In this document: positions 45,014-54,200 of the stretch, in pieces | Position numbering within the stretch: position 1 is the stretch's first letter | Layout of the letters: each line of letters begins with the position of its first letter | Assembly (NCBI RefSeq): GCF_963675985.1 | Contig: NZ_OY780958.1 | Span: 1,240,001-1,304,000 of the forward strand | DNA: 64,000 bases | Source of the DNA: an uncultured Roseibium sp. | Lineage (GTDB): Bacteria > Pseudomonadota > Alphaproteobacteria > Rhizobiales > Stappiaceae | Direction of reading: 5' to 3' | Made by a program: the position numbers and the translations under genes | The notes under the pieces: model-generated | Database searches by the model: none | The model's input: the letters and a program-made list of their open reading frames with translations, nothing else | What the model was told of the DNA's origin: nothing

Positions 45014-46063
45014 ATGGGCGTTCGCAAAAAGCTATTCAAGGCCGCGTTTCAGGTGCTGCAGCGCAGCGGCCTGGGACAGGCCATGGCTCCCTTAACCCAG
45101 GGATGCGGCGCTATCTTCATGCTTCACCGGGTCAAATCCGCCAGTTCCGATCCGTTTCAGCCGAACAGCCACCTGGAAATCGAACCGAAATTCCTGCGCA
45201 AGGCCGTCGCCCATATCCGCAGCAATGGCTATGAGATCATATCGATCGACGAGGCTGTCGACCTCTTGAAGTCGGGCTACGGCCGCAAGCGCTACGCGGT
45301 ACTGACCTTCGACGATGGCTACAGGGACAACCTTGAGGTTGCCTATCCGTTGCTGAAGGAACTGAATGCGCCGTTCACAGTGTACGTGGCCAGTGGGCTG
45401 ATCGACCGGACTGCGGAAATGTGGTGGTCGGCTCTTGAGAGGATCATCGCCGCGAATGACGAAATCCACTTGACCGGGGATGACGGCGGTGCAGGCATTT
45501 CCTGCCGGACGGCAGAAGAAAAAGACCTTTGCTACAGCAAGATGTGCGCATTCCTGACCCAGGAGGTTAGTGAGATCGAACAACGGGTGATCATTCGCCA
45601 GCTGGCGGAAAAATACGGTCTCGACCTGACCGGCCTCGCCGATAGCCTGATGATGAGTTGGGACGAGGTGCGCCAGCTGGCGAGCGATCCGCTGGTGACC
45701 ATAGGTGCCCACACCTATAATCATTTCGCGATCGCCCGGCTGGACGAAACCGCGGCGCTTGAGGACATCGATAAGGGCGTTGTTCGGCTGGAGCAGGAAC
45801 TCGGCCGGCGGCCCAAGCATTTCGCCTATCCTTATGGAAACGCCCGGGCGGCGAGCACGCGGGATGCCGCACTTCTGAGGGAGTATGGTTTCAGCTCTGC
45901 GGTGACCACATTCCCGGGCGTCCTGAAATCGGTCAACGCCCGGGATCCGATGATGCTGCCGCGCGTGTCCCTGAACGGGCACTTTCAGGACGGCTACGTC
46001 ATCGACCAGTATCTGACCGGCGCACCTTTCGCGCTCTACAAATCCCTGAAGTGGCTGCGGTAG
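45014..46063 (+). CDS. Polysaccharide deacetylase family protein
   Basis: NodB-type deacetylase, probably removing acetyl groups from the exopolysaccharide or acting on a related glycan. The ATG at 45014 gives 349 aa; a GTG at 44996 is an alternative. The metal-binding motif 1 is LTFDDGYRDN (about residues 97-106) and later boxes include GAHTYNHFAI (metal histidines) and FAYPYGNARA. Between them lies an unusual insertion of about 90 residues (WWSALERIIAANDEIHL...). No signal peptide is evident. It is divergent from the BcsL-like gene and ends the polysaccharide locus. Confidence 0.9.
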   Translation: MGVRKKLFKAAFQVLQRSGLGQAMAPLTQGCGAIFMLHRVKSASSDPFQPNSHLEIEPKFLRKAVAHIRSNGYEIISIDEAVDLLKSGYGRKRYAVLTFDDGYRDNLEVAYPLLKELNAPFTVYVASGLIDRTAEMWWSALERIIAANDEIHLTGDDGGAGISCRTAEEKDLCYSKMCAFLTQEVSEIEQRVIIRQLAEKYGLDLTGLADSLMMSWDEVRQLASDPLVTIGAHTYNHFAIARLDETAALEDIDKGVVRLEQELGRRPKHFAYPYGNARAASTRDAALLREYGFSSAVTTFPGVLKSVNARDPMMLPRVSLNGHFQDGYVIDQYLTGAPFALYKSLKWLR

Positions 46064-46076
46064 GGAGAGGGCGTGT

Positions 46077-46292
46077 TCAGCCTTTCGCCCTGTCGGGCTT
46101 CTGCATCCACCAGATGATGGCTCCGGCCGGGATCACCCAGATCAGCCCTGCAATCGCGAAATAGACCAGCTTCACCGGCATCGAGGCCTGCTGCAGGGTC
46201 ATGTCGCCGATCACCATGGCGACCAGTGCATAGACGACCACGAAGATCACCAGGGCGACCATGCCGACGAATTTCCGGAAAGAGGGAACCAT
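46077..46292 (-). CDS. DUF2842 small membrane protein
   Basis: A 71-aa protein with two hydrophobic segments (about 9-29 and 42-63) and the DUF2842 features MVPSFRKFVGMVALVIFVVVYALVAM and IAGLIWVIPAGAIIWWMQKPD. It lies convergent to the deacetylase gene, 13 bases from its stop, and divergent from ctaA with 122 bases between the starts. DUF2842 is confined to alphaproteobacteria and its role is unknown. Confidence 0.88.
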   Translation of the reverse strand: MVPSFRKFVGMVALVIFVVVYALVAMVIGDMTLQQASMPVKLVYFAIAGLIWVIPAGAIIWWMQKPDRAKG

Positions 46293-46414
46293 TCCTGCTG
46301 ACCTTTTTGGTACTGCTTAAAAAGCGTTAGAGTGTCGCAATTCGCTGCGGTGGCTTGCCGCAGTCCGTCTGCACCTATATCTCCACCGGTCAAAGGTCAA
46401 ATCCGGGATTCCAC

Positions 46415-47499
46415 ATGACTGTGTCTCATACTACCTTCGCCGGCTTTTCGGCCGATGACATGGCAATTCGCCGCAATCGCGCGATGATCCGGTGGTGGCT
46501 CTATCTCATCTGCCTTCTCGTTCTGGCGATGGTGGTTGTGGGAGGCGCGACGCGGCTGACGGAATCGGGCCTCTCGATCACCGAATGGAAGCCGATCCAC
46601 GGCGTCATCCCGCCGCTCAATCATGCGGAATGGCAGGAAGAGTTCGAGAAATATCAGGAGATTCCGGAATACAAGATCATCAACAAGGGCATGTCGCTGG
46701 AAGAGTTCAAATTCATCTTCTGGTGGAATGGTCGCACCGGCTTCTCGGGCGGCTGATCGGGGTCGTTTTCTTCGTGCCCATGGTCGTGTTCTGGGCCCGT
46801 GGCCAGATCGAACCCTGGCTTAAACCGCGGCTTGTGGTCGGTCTGTTTCTCGGCGGGCTGCAGGGCGCGATCGGCTGGTGGATGGTGGCCTCCGGCCTTG
46901 TCGACCGGACAGACGTCAGCCAGTACCGGCTGGCCATTCACCTGACCCTGGCCTGTTTCATCTTCGCCTATCTGTTCTTCATCGCGCGGCGTCTGAAGCT
47001 TCGGGACGGGGCCCCGGCCGGGGAGCAGGCAGCCCTTTACGGGTACGGCAGGGTTGTTCTGGCTCTGGTGTTCCTACAGATCTTCCTGGGCGGGTTGGTG
47101 GCCGGTCTGAATGCCGGGTTGACGTTCAACACATGGCCGCTGATGGACGGGCAGATCGTCCCGCACGGGCTCTTTGCCATGTCGCCGGCGTGGCTGAACT
47201 TCTTTGAAAACGTGATGACCGTGCAGTTTCAGCACCGCATGATGGCCTATGTCCTGATCGCCGCGGTGATCTTCCTGCTGATCAAGACCCGCGGGGTTTC
47301 CACGTCGAACCGGGTCCGACGGCCCGCGTACCATCTGGTGGGATTCGTCATCCTGCAGGCCGTCTTCGGTATCCTGACGCTGCTCTACCAGGTCCCACTG
47401 GACATCGCGCTGACCCATCAGGCCTTCGCGGTCATCGTGCTGGCCGGAGCCGTCGACTATCTGGCTTCGCTACGCGGCAGTTACCCGGTACCGGGATGA
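46415..47499 (+). pseudogene. ctaA: Heme A synthase (COX15/CtaA), frameshifted as sequenced
   Basis: Converts heme O to heme A for aa3-type cytochrome oxidase. Reading from ATG 46415, the first 105 or so residues are normal (MIRWWLYLICLLVLAMVVVGGATRLTESGLSITEWKP ... FIFWW), then the frame ends at a TGA at 46754. The continuation is in the next frame: EWSHRLLGRLIGVVFFVPM to the end at 47499. The junction reads TGGTGGAATGG at 46721-46731; restoring one G (TGGTGGGAATGG) gives the conserved FIFWWEWSHRLLGRLIG with its heme-ligand His and a 361-aa protein of normal length. Everything downstream is intact, so a sequencing error or a very recent mutation is most likely. Confidence 0.9.
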
Positions 47500-47527
47500 G
47501 CAAGGGAAAGTCCGCACCTCGCGCTCC

Positions 47528-47637
47528 GTTGTCATCGCCGACAAGCGAAGCACACTCGGACACCGAGTATTCCGAGAGGCCGGTTGATTGAATCGATAGG
47601 GCCCGGCTCTCCGCTACGCTCCGGCCTGAATGACAAC
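47528..47637. repeat. 110-bp intergenic element with 8-bp terminal inverted repeats
   Basis: The ends are GTTGTCAT (47528-47535) and ATGACAAC (47630-47637). Inside is a 6-bp stem-loop (ACTCGG / CCGAGT, 47554-47568) and a minus-strand stretch reading GCCGGAGCGTAGCGGAGAG, the kind of sequence seen in common alphaproteobacterial intergenic repeats that start GTCATTC. It sits between ctaA and the metY terminator. It looks like a small interspersed, non-coding repeat. Only one copy is seen in this window. Confidence 0.55.
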
Positions 47638-47702
47638 CGGGTGAAACGGCTTCTTCCAGCTCTCACAGGTGTGGTCACCTCAAAACACCGGCTCAACCTA
47701 AC

Positions 47703-47733
47703 AAAAAAGCCCACCGGAACCGGCGGGCTTTTT
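47703..47733. terminator. Bidirectional intrinsic terminator between ctaA and metY
   Basis: Stem AAAAAGCCC / GGGCTTTTT with an ACCGGAACCGGC interior that can also pair (CCGG / CCGG), flanked by A-run and T-run. Convergent genes lie on both sides, so it can end both ctaA and metY. Confidence 0.9.
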
Positions 47734-47753
47734 CGTTTCAGATGTCGCTTCGA

Positions 47754-49034
47754 TCAGGCATTCAGGGCCTGATCGAGATCGGCAATGATGTCTTCCGCGT
47801 CTTCCAGTCCGACGGAAATGCGGACCACGTCCGGGCCGGCTCCGGCCGCCGTCTTCTGCTCGTCGGAGAGCTGGCGGTGGGTGGTGGACGCCGGGTGGAT
47901 GATCAGGCTGCGGGTGTCGCCGATGTTGGCGAGGTGGGAGAACAGCTCCACATTGGAGACGAGCTTCACGCCCGTGTCATAACCGCCTTCCACGCCGAAG
48001 GTGAAGACCGCGCCGGCCCCCTTGGGCATGTATTTCTTCTGCAGCTCGTGGTGCTTGTCCTCCGGAAGAGCGGCGTAGGACACCCACTTGACCTTTGGAT
48101 GGGACGCCAGGTGCAGAGCGACCTTCTTGGCGTTGTCGCAATGGCGCTGCATCCGGAGCGGCAGGGTTTCGATGCCGGTCAGGATCATGAAGGCGTTGAA
48201 CGGCGAGATCGCCGGTCCGAGGTCTCGGAGGCCGAGGACCCGGCAGGCGATGGCGAAGGCGAAGTTGCCGAAGGTCTCGTGCAGCACGATGCCCTGGTAT
48301 TCCGGGCGCGGGGTGGACAGGAGCGGATAACGGTCGTCCGCGGACCAGTCGAAGGTGCCGCCGTCGACGATGATGCCGCCCATGGAGTTGCCGTGGCCAC
48401 CCATGAACTTGGTGAGCGAATGGAGAACGATATCCGCGCCATGTTCGATCGGCCGGCACAGATAAGGCGTCGCCATGGTGTTGTCGACCACCAGCGGGAT
48501 CCGCTTGGCCTTGGCGATCTGGGCGATGGCCTCGATATCGACGATGATGCCGCCTGGATTGGCAAGGCTTTCGATGAAGATCGCCTTGGTGTTGGCATCA
48601 ACGGCCGCTTCGAAGCTGGCAAGGTCGGCAGGATCCGCCCATTTGACTTCCCAACCGAAGCTCTTGAAGGAGTGGTTGAGCTGGTTGATCGACCCGCCGT
48701 AGAGCTTGTTCGCCGCAACGATGTTGTCGCCCGGTTGCATCATGCTGTGGAAGCACAGAAGCTGGGCGGAATGGCCCGAGGCCGTTGCAAGAGCCGCCGT
48801 GCCGCCTTCCAGGGCCGCTACCCGTTCCTCGAGAACCGCCGTCGTCGGGTTGGTGATGCGGGTGTAGATGTTACCGAAAGCCTGCAGACCGAAGAGGGAC
48901 GCAGCATGGTCGACATCGTCGAAGACGAAGGATGTCGTCTGATAGATCGGCGTTGCGCGGGCTCCGGTCGCCGGATCGGGTTGGGCGCCTGCATGGATCG
49001 CCAGTGTGGAAAATCCGGGTATTCCTTCGCTCAT
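47754..49034 (-). CDS. metY: O-acetylhomoserine aminocarboxypropyltransferase (sulfhydrylase)
   Basis: PLP enzyme forming homocysteine (or methionine) from O-acetylhomoserine and sulfide. The 426-aa protein begins GFSTLAIHAGAQPDPATGARATPIYQTTSFVF, typical of the Cys/Met metabolism family, with the PLP lysine Lys209 in VLHSLTKFMGGHG. The length and ANKLYGGSINQL box fit MetY rather than MetB or MetZ. A clear SAM-II riboswitch was not found in the about 135 bases before the start. It lies 140 bases downstream of the CoA-binding protein gene. Confidence 0.93.
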   Translation of the reverse strand: MSEGIPGFSTLAIHAGAQPDPATGARATPIYQTTSFVFDDVDHAASLFGLQAFGNIYTRITNPTTAVLEERVAALEGGTAALATASGHSAQLLCFHSMMQPGDNIVAANKLYGGSINQLNHSFKSFGWEVKWADPADLASFEAAVDANTKAIFIESLANPGGIIVDIEAIAQIAKAKRIPLVVDNTMATPYLCRPIEHGADIVLHSLTKFMGGHGNSMGGIIVDGGTFDWSADDRYPLLSTPRPEYQGIVLHETFGNFAFAIACRVLGLRDLGPAISPFNAFMILTGIETLPLRMQRHCDNAKKVALHLASHPKVKWVSYAALPEDKHHELQKKYMPKGAGAVFTFGVEGGYDTGVKLVSNVELFSHLANIGDTRSLIIHPASTTHRQLSDEQKTAAGAGPDVVRISVGLEDAEDIIADLDQALNA

Positions 49035-49174
49035 GATAGCCTCCGTTCTTGTGATTTGCGCGCATACTGGCCGAAGCCCAGGTCAGCGTCAAAGGAAACG
49101 ATGGGTTGAATTTCCCCTTTCGGGGGTTGTGTTTTTCTTTTTGCGGCTGAAACCTAGGGGCTGGTTCCTGATCC

Positions 49175-49699
49175 TTAGTCTTTCGACTTCAATCCCCGGT
49201 GCTGAAATCCGCTCTTCAGCGTCGGGCGTTTCGCCGACAGGGTTCTGGAATTGACGCCGGCCCAGCCGATTTCCCCGGAAAGCCGGCCGTATTCGATCTT
49301 CGGACAGCGGTCCATAACCACCTTGATGCCCGCATCTTCGGCCTTTCTCGCGGCTTCGTCGTTGCGCACGGTGAGCTGCATCCAGATCACCTTGGGCAGG
49401 CGTCCTGAGGCGACGATATCGTCGACGATCAGGCCGGCCGCGGCGGAATTACGGAAGATGTCGACCATATCCGGGGTTTCGGCAAGATCGGCGAGAGCGG
49501 CATGGACGGTCTGGCCGAGGATCTCCTTGCCGACAATGCCGGGATTGATCGGCCAGACGTCATAGCCCTTCGCCAGCATGTATTTCAGGACGAAATAGGA
49601 GGGCCGCACATTGTTGGCGCTGGCACCGACCATGGCGATGGTCTTCACCTCATCGAGGATACCCTTGATGTAGGCGTCGGAATACTGATCGTGGTTCAT
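49175..49699 (-). CDS. CoA-binding (YccU-type) protein
   Basis: A 174-aa CoA_binding_2 protein with a Rossmann-like fold. Typical boxes are TIAMVGASANNVRPSYFVLKYMLAKGYDVWPINPG, DMVDIFRNS and VIWMQLTVRNDEAARKAEDAGIKVVMDRCPKIEYGRL. Members bind CoA in structures, but no reaction is known. Standard length plus about 30 extra C-terminal residues. It precedes metY in the same direction. Confidence 0.9.
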   Translation of the reverse strand: MNHDQYSDAYIKGILDEVKTIAMVGASANNVRPSYFVLKYMLAKGYDVWPINPGIVGKEILGQTVHAALADLAETPDMVDIFRNSAAAGLIVDDIVASGRLPKVIWMQLTVRNDEAARKAEDAGIKVVMDRCPKIEYGRLSGEIGWAGVNSRTLSAKRPTLKSGFQHRGLKSKD

Positions 49700-49776
49700 G
49701 GAAAACCTGCGTGACTGTTCTCAGCCCCATCCATTGAGGAAAGCCGGCTTCAAGGCAAGGGCAACAATGGTGCAAA

Positions 49777-50604
49777 TCAGCTGTCGGTCCATTCCGGCTT
49801 GCGCTTCTGCAAGAAGGCGCCGATGCCTTCTTCCGCGTCGCGGGCCATCATGTTTTCCACCATCACGTTGGCGGCATGGTCATAAGCTTCCGACAGAGGC
49901 ATTTCGAGCTGCTGGTAGAAGGCCTCCTTGCCGACCTTGACCGTATAGGCTGATTTGGAGGCGATGGTTTCGGCGTATTTCTGCACCACTTGCTCAAGGT
50001 AGTCGGCCGGCACGATGCGGTTGATCAGGCCGAAATCCTTGGCGGTGGAGGCGTCGATGCTTTCGCCGGTCAGAAGCATTTCCATCGCCTGCTTGCGCGA
50101 GACGTTGCGTGACAGGGCGACCATGGGCGTGGAGCAGAACAGGCCGATGTTCACGCCGGGCGTACAGAAGGTTGCCGTGTCGGTGGCAATCGCCAGGTCG
50201 CAGGATGCGACGAGCTGGCAGCCGGCGGCAGTGGCCACGCCGGTGACGACGGCGATCACCGGCTTGGGATGGCGGACGATCTGCTGCATCAGGGCCGAGC
50301 ACTGGCGCATGATGTGTTCGTAGGTGCTCCGGCCGCGATCGGATTCGGCACGGGCTGCGGTCAGTTCCTTCAGATCATGGCCGGCGCAGAAGACTTTGCC
50401 CTCTGCGCCGAGCAGGATCACACGGACGTCCTTGTTTTGCTCCGCCTTCGTCAGTTCTTCCGACAGGGCGGTCATCATTTCACGGGACAAAGCGTTCATC
50501 CGCTTCGGACGCTGCATCACGATCCTGTAGACGCCTTCGTGCAACAGGGTTGCGACAAGCGGTTTTTCGGTCGGGCTGCTGGAAGCGGCTGCTGCGTCGG
50601 ACAT
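49777..50604 (-). CDS. Enoyl-CoA hydratase/isomerase family protein (ECHDC3-like)
   Basis: A 275-aa crotonase-fold protein. The oxyanion loop GKVFCAGHDLKEL and the GVATAAGCQLVASCDLAIATDTATFCTPGVNIGLF region are clear. However, the two glutamates that act in true hydratases are replaced: Gln130 (GCQL, usually GCEL) and Gly150 (TPGV, usually QPE), 20 residues apart as expected. That pattern resembles ECHDC3-like proteins, so hydration is doubtful; it may be another CoA-thioester enzyme. It is not adjacent to other beta-oxidation genes. Confidence 0.85.
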   Translation of the reverse strand: MSDAAAASSSPTEKPLVATLLHEGVYRIVMQRPKRMNALSREMMTALSEELTKAEQNKDVRVILLGAEGKVFCAGHDLKELTAARAESDRGRSTYEHIMRQCSALMQQIVRHPKPVIAVVTGVATAAGCQLVASCDLAIATDTATFCTPGVNIGLFCSTPMVALSRNVSRKQAMEMLLTGESIDASTAKDFGLINRIVPADYLEQVVQKYAETIASKSAYTVKVGKEAFYQQLEMPLSEAYDHAANVMVENMMARDAEEGIGAFLQKRKPEWTDS

Positions 50605-50691
50605 GGAAGGAGCTCCCTGAAGGTTCTGTCTTTCCGGTCTTATAGCCGATCCGGGCAGGACGGCGATAGCCGGAACAGGCGCTGTATGTCG

Positions 50692-51150
50692 TTAAAGCGC
50701 CACCGACGGCGCGCGTTTGATTTCCTTCAGGACCACATTCGTCTGCGCGCCTCTCACCGCCGGTAGACGAAAGAGGAAGTCATCGAGGAAACGGTTGTAG
50801 GCGTCGATGTCGGTGCAGACCACGCGCAGGTGATAATCGGCCTGACCCGTGGTCGCGTGGCAGTCCTGGACTTCCTGGCGGCCGGCGACAGCGCGGATGA
50901 AGGCGGCGATGGCGTCCGGGTCGTGGCGGGAAAGCTGCACGTGGACGATGGCGTGGAAACCCATTCCCAGCTGCTTTGGCTGCAGGATGGCGCTGTAGCG
51001 TTCGATGATGCCGGCCTGTTCCAGAGCGCGGACCCGGCGCCAGCAGGCGGACGGCGACATGCCGACCTTTTCGGCAAGCTCCGCGTTGGGGATGCGGCAG
51101 TCCTCCTGGAGGAGCGCTAGAAGGCGATGGTCGCGGTCGTCGAGTTCCAT
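50692..51150 (-). CDS. Lrp/AsnC family regulator
   Basis: A 152-aa feast/famine regulator: N-terminal helix-turn-helix (DDRDHRLLALLQEDCRIPNAELAEKVGMSPSACWRRVRALEQAGII) and a C-terminal RAM ligand domain (about 70-150). It is divergent from the indolepyruvate oxidoreductase gene with 135 bases between the starts, so it probably controls that gene in response to an amino acid, most simply an aromatic or branched-chain one. Its ligand is inferred only from position. Confidence 0.9.
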   Translation of the reverse strand: MELDDRDHRLLALLQEDCRIPNAELAEKVGMSPSACWRRVRALEQAGIIERYSAILQPKQLGMGFHAIVHVQLSRHDPDAIAAFIRAVAGRQEVQDCHATTGQADYHLRVVCTDIDAYNRFLDDFLFRLPAVRGAQTNVVLKEIKRAPSVAL

Positions 51151-51179
51151 CTGGTCAATATTTCCGAATACATTTGATC

Positions 51180-51187
51180 ATTCGAAT
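51180..51187. promoter_or_regulatory. AT-rich palindrome in Lrp-IOR divergent region
   Basis: ATTCGAAT is a perfect 8-bp palindrome within TTTGATCATTCGAATAATTCA, centred between the two divergent genes. AsnC/Lrp sites are often such AT-rich dyads. A short AT-rich TATACC lies near 51254. Assignment is a guess from position. Confidence 0.35.
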
Positions 51188-51285
51188 AATTCATCCACCA
51201 TTTAGCGCTTAAAAGCCCTTTATGGAAGCTTTTTCCGCTTTTTTTCTGGCAAAATATACCCAAGAGAGAAGAGGAGAGGGCCAAC

Positions 51286-54200
51286 ATGCTACAGCGCCAT
51301 AGCCAGATCGGCGATTACCAGCTTAGCGATCGTTTCGAACGCACGGACGGCCGCGTATTCCTGACCGGGACCCAGGCGCTTGCGCGGATCATGTTCGACC
51401 AGGCCCGCCGCGACCGGGACCAGGGCCTGAACACGGGAGGGTTTGTTTCCGGCTACCGGGGATCGCCGCTCGGCGGGCTCGATCTGGAGCTGTGGCGCAA
51501 CCGGGCGAAGCTGAAACAGGACCGGATCACCTTCATGCCCGCGGTCAACGAGGACCTGGGGGCGACCGCCGTTCTGGGAGCACAGCAGGCCGTGCTCGAC
51601 CCGGACTGCGAAGTCGAGGGCGTCTTTTCCATGTGGTACGGCAAAGGACCGGGGGTCGACCGCTCCGGCGATGCCCTGCGCCATGGCAATGCCTATGGCT
51701 CGGCGCCCAAGGGCGGCGTGCTGGTGGTCGCCGGCGACGATCACGGCTGCGTGTCCTCATCCATGCCGCATCAGTCGGATGTGGCCTTCATGACCTGGTT
51801 CATGCCGACGTTGAACCCGGCCTCGGTGGAGGAATATCTGGAATTCGGCGAATACGGCTTTGCCTTGTCGCGCTTTTCCGGCACCTGGGTGGGGTTCAAG
51901 GCGATTTCGGAGACGGTGGAATCCGGCCGCTCGGTGGAACTCAGACCCGACCGCAGCTTCGTGATCCCCGAGTTCGACTTCCCCCCGGGCGGCCTGCATG
52001 TGCGTCGCGCGGATCTGCCGAGCGTGGAGATCGAGACCCGCATCGGCCATAAATTGCGCGCCGTGGAGGCCTTCGTCGAAGCCAACCCGATCGATCGGCA
52101 CATCTATGAGGTGCCGGATGCGCAATTCGGCATCGTCACCACGGGCAAGGGTCATCTTGACCTGATGGAGGCGTTGCGGCTGCTCGGGGTCAATGAGGCG
52201 AAATGCCGGGAACTCGGCATCGACATCTACAAGGTGGGCATGGTCTGGCCGCTGGCGCGGCGCGATGCGCTCGACTTTGTGCGTGGCAAAAAGGAAGTCC
52301 TCGTCGTTGAGGAAAAGCGCGGCATCATCGAAAGCCAGTTCAAGGAATATTTCTACGACTGGCCGGGGGACAAGCCGGAAAAGATGGTCGGCAAGCACGA
52401 TGCGGCCGCGACGCGCGACCTGGTGCCCTGGACCGGCGAACTGGAGCCTCTCACCCTCGTTCCGATTGTCGCCGAACGGCTGGACCGGTTCTTCCCCGGC
52501 GAAAACCTGCCGGACAAGGCGCGCGCGCTGCTGGCGCCGGAAAAGGTCGTGCTCAATACCGAAGGGGCAACCCGCACGCCCTATTTCTGCTCCGGCTGCC
52601 CGCACAACACCTCCACCAAGCTGCCGGACGGCAGCCGCGCCGCCTCGGGCATCGGCTGCCACGTGATGGCAAGCTGGATGGACCGCAGCACCGACGGCTA
52701 TGCACAGATGGGCGGCGAGGGCGTGCCGATTGCCGTGCGCGGGATCTATAACGGCGGCCGGCACATGTTCCAGAACCTGGGTGAGGGCACCTGGTATCAT
52801 TCAGGGTCGCTCGCCATCCGCCAGGCCGTGGCCGCCAAAGCCAACATCACCTACAAGATCCTCTACAACGACGCGGTCGCCATGACCGGTGGCCAGCCGG
52901 TGGACGGACCCGTCAGCGTCGCCGGTATTGCCCAAGCCTCACGCTCGGAAGGCGTGGAGCGCATCGCGGTCGTTTCCGACGACATTTCCAAGTTCGATCA
53001 TGCCGAGTTCCCGTTCGGGACCACATTCCACGACCGGGCCGATCTGGACCCGGTGCAGCGGGAGCTGCGCGAGGTGAAGGGTGTCAGCGTCCTCATCTAC
53101 GAGCAGACCTGCGCCACGGAAAAGCGCCGGCGTCGCAAGCGCGGCAAGATGGAAGACCCGAAGCGCTTTGCCTATATCAACCCGCTGGTGTGCGAGGGCT
53201 GTGGCGACTGTTCGCTGGAAAGCAACTGTCTCAGCGTCGAACCACGCAAGACCCGCTTCGGGCGCAAGCGCAAGATCAATCTGTCGACCTGCAACAAGGA
53301 CTATTCCTGTCTCAACGGCTTCTGCCCGAGCTTCGTCACCGTGGAAGGCGGCGAACGCGCGGTGCATGAGGCGGAGGGCCTCGACCCGTTGGCGCTTTCC
53401 GCCAGGCTGCCCGAACCGGAGATGGCGACGCTCGCCGAGCCGTTCGACCTTCTGGTGGCCGGCGTCGGCGGGACCGGTATCGTGACCGTCAGTGCGCTTG
53501 TCACCATGGCGGCCCACCTGGAGGGACTCGGGTCCAGTGTGCTCGACTTCACCGGCTTCGCCCAGAAGTTCGGCACGGTGCTCGGCTATGTCCGCCTGGC
53601 GGCAGCACCCGAGGACATTCACCAGGTGCGCATCGAACAGGGCGCGGCGGACGCGGTGATAGGTTGTGACATCGTCGTAAGTTCCTCGCCCAAGGCGTCG
53701 ACGCTTTACAGGCAGGGAACGAAAGTGGCGCTCAACACGGCCGAAATGCCGACCGGCGATCTGGTCCTGCGGCGTGACGCGGACCTCAAGGTCGGCACGC
53801 GCGAAGCGGCGATCCGCGCGGCGGTGGGCAGTGACAACGTCACGGCGATCGATGCCAACCGGATCGCCGAGGAGCTTCTGGGCGAGCAGGTCTTCGCAAA
53901 TATCATCATGCTCGGCTTTGCCTGGCAGCAGGGTCTGGTGCCGGTGAGCTGGCAGGCGTTGGACCGGGCCGTGGAGCTCAACGCCGTTCAGATCGACAAG
54001 AACCGCCGGGCGCTGGCGATCGGCCGGCTGCTGGCTGAGGAGCCTGAAACGCTGCAACCCTATCTGAACCAGCCGGAGGAAGAAGACCCTGGCCTCGATG
54101 ATCTGATCGCGGAGCGGGCGGCGTTCCTAACCGGGTACCAGAATACGGCCTATGCGGAGCGCTACCGGAAGACGATTTCGGCCTTCCGCACGGCCATGCC

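Noticed and set aside
49035..49174. Possible SAM-II riboswitch before metY
   Set aside because: The minus-strand text contains no GTGATTTG ... GCTAAA arrangement that would form the SAM-II pseudoknot.
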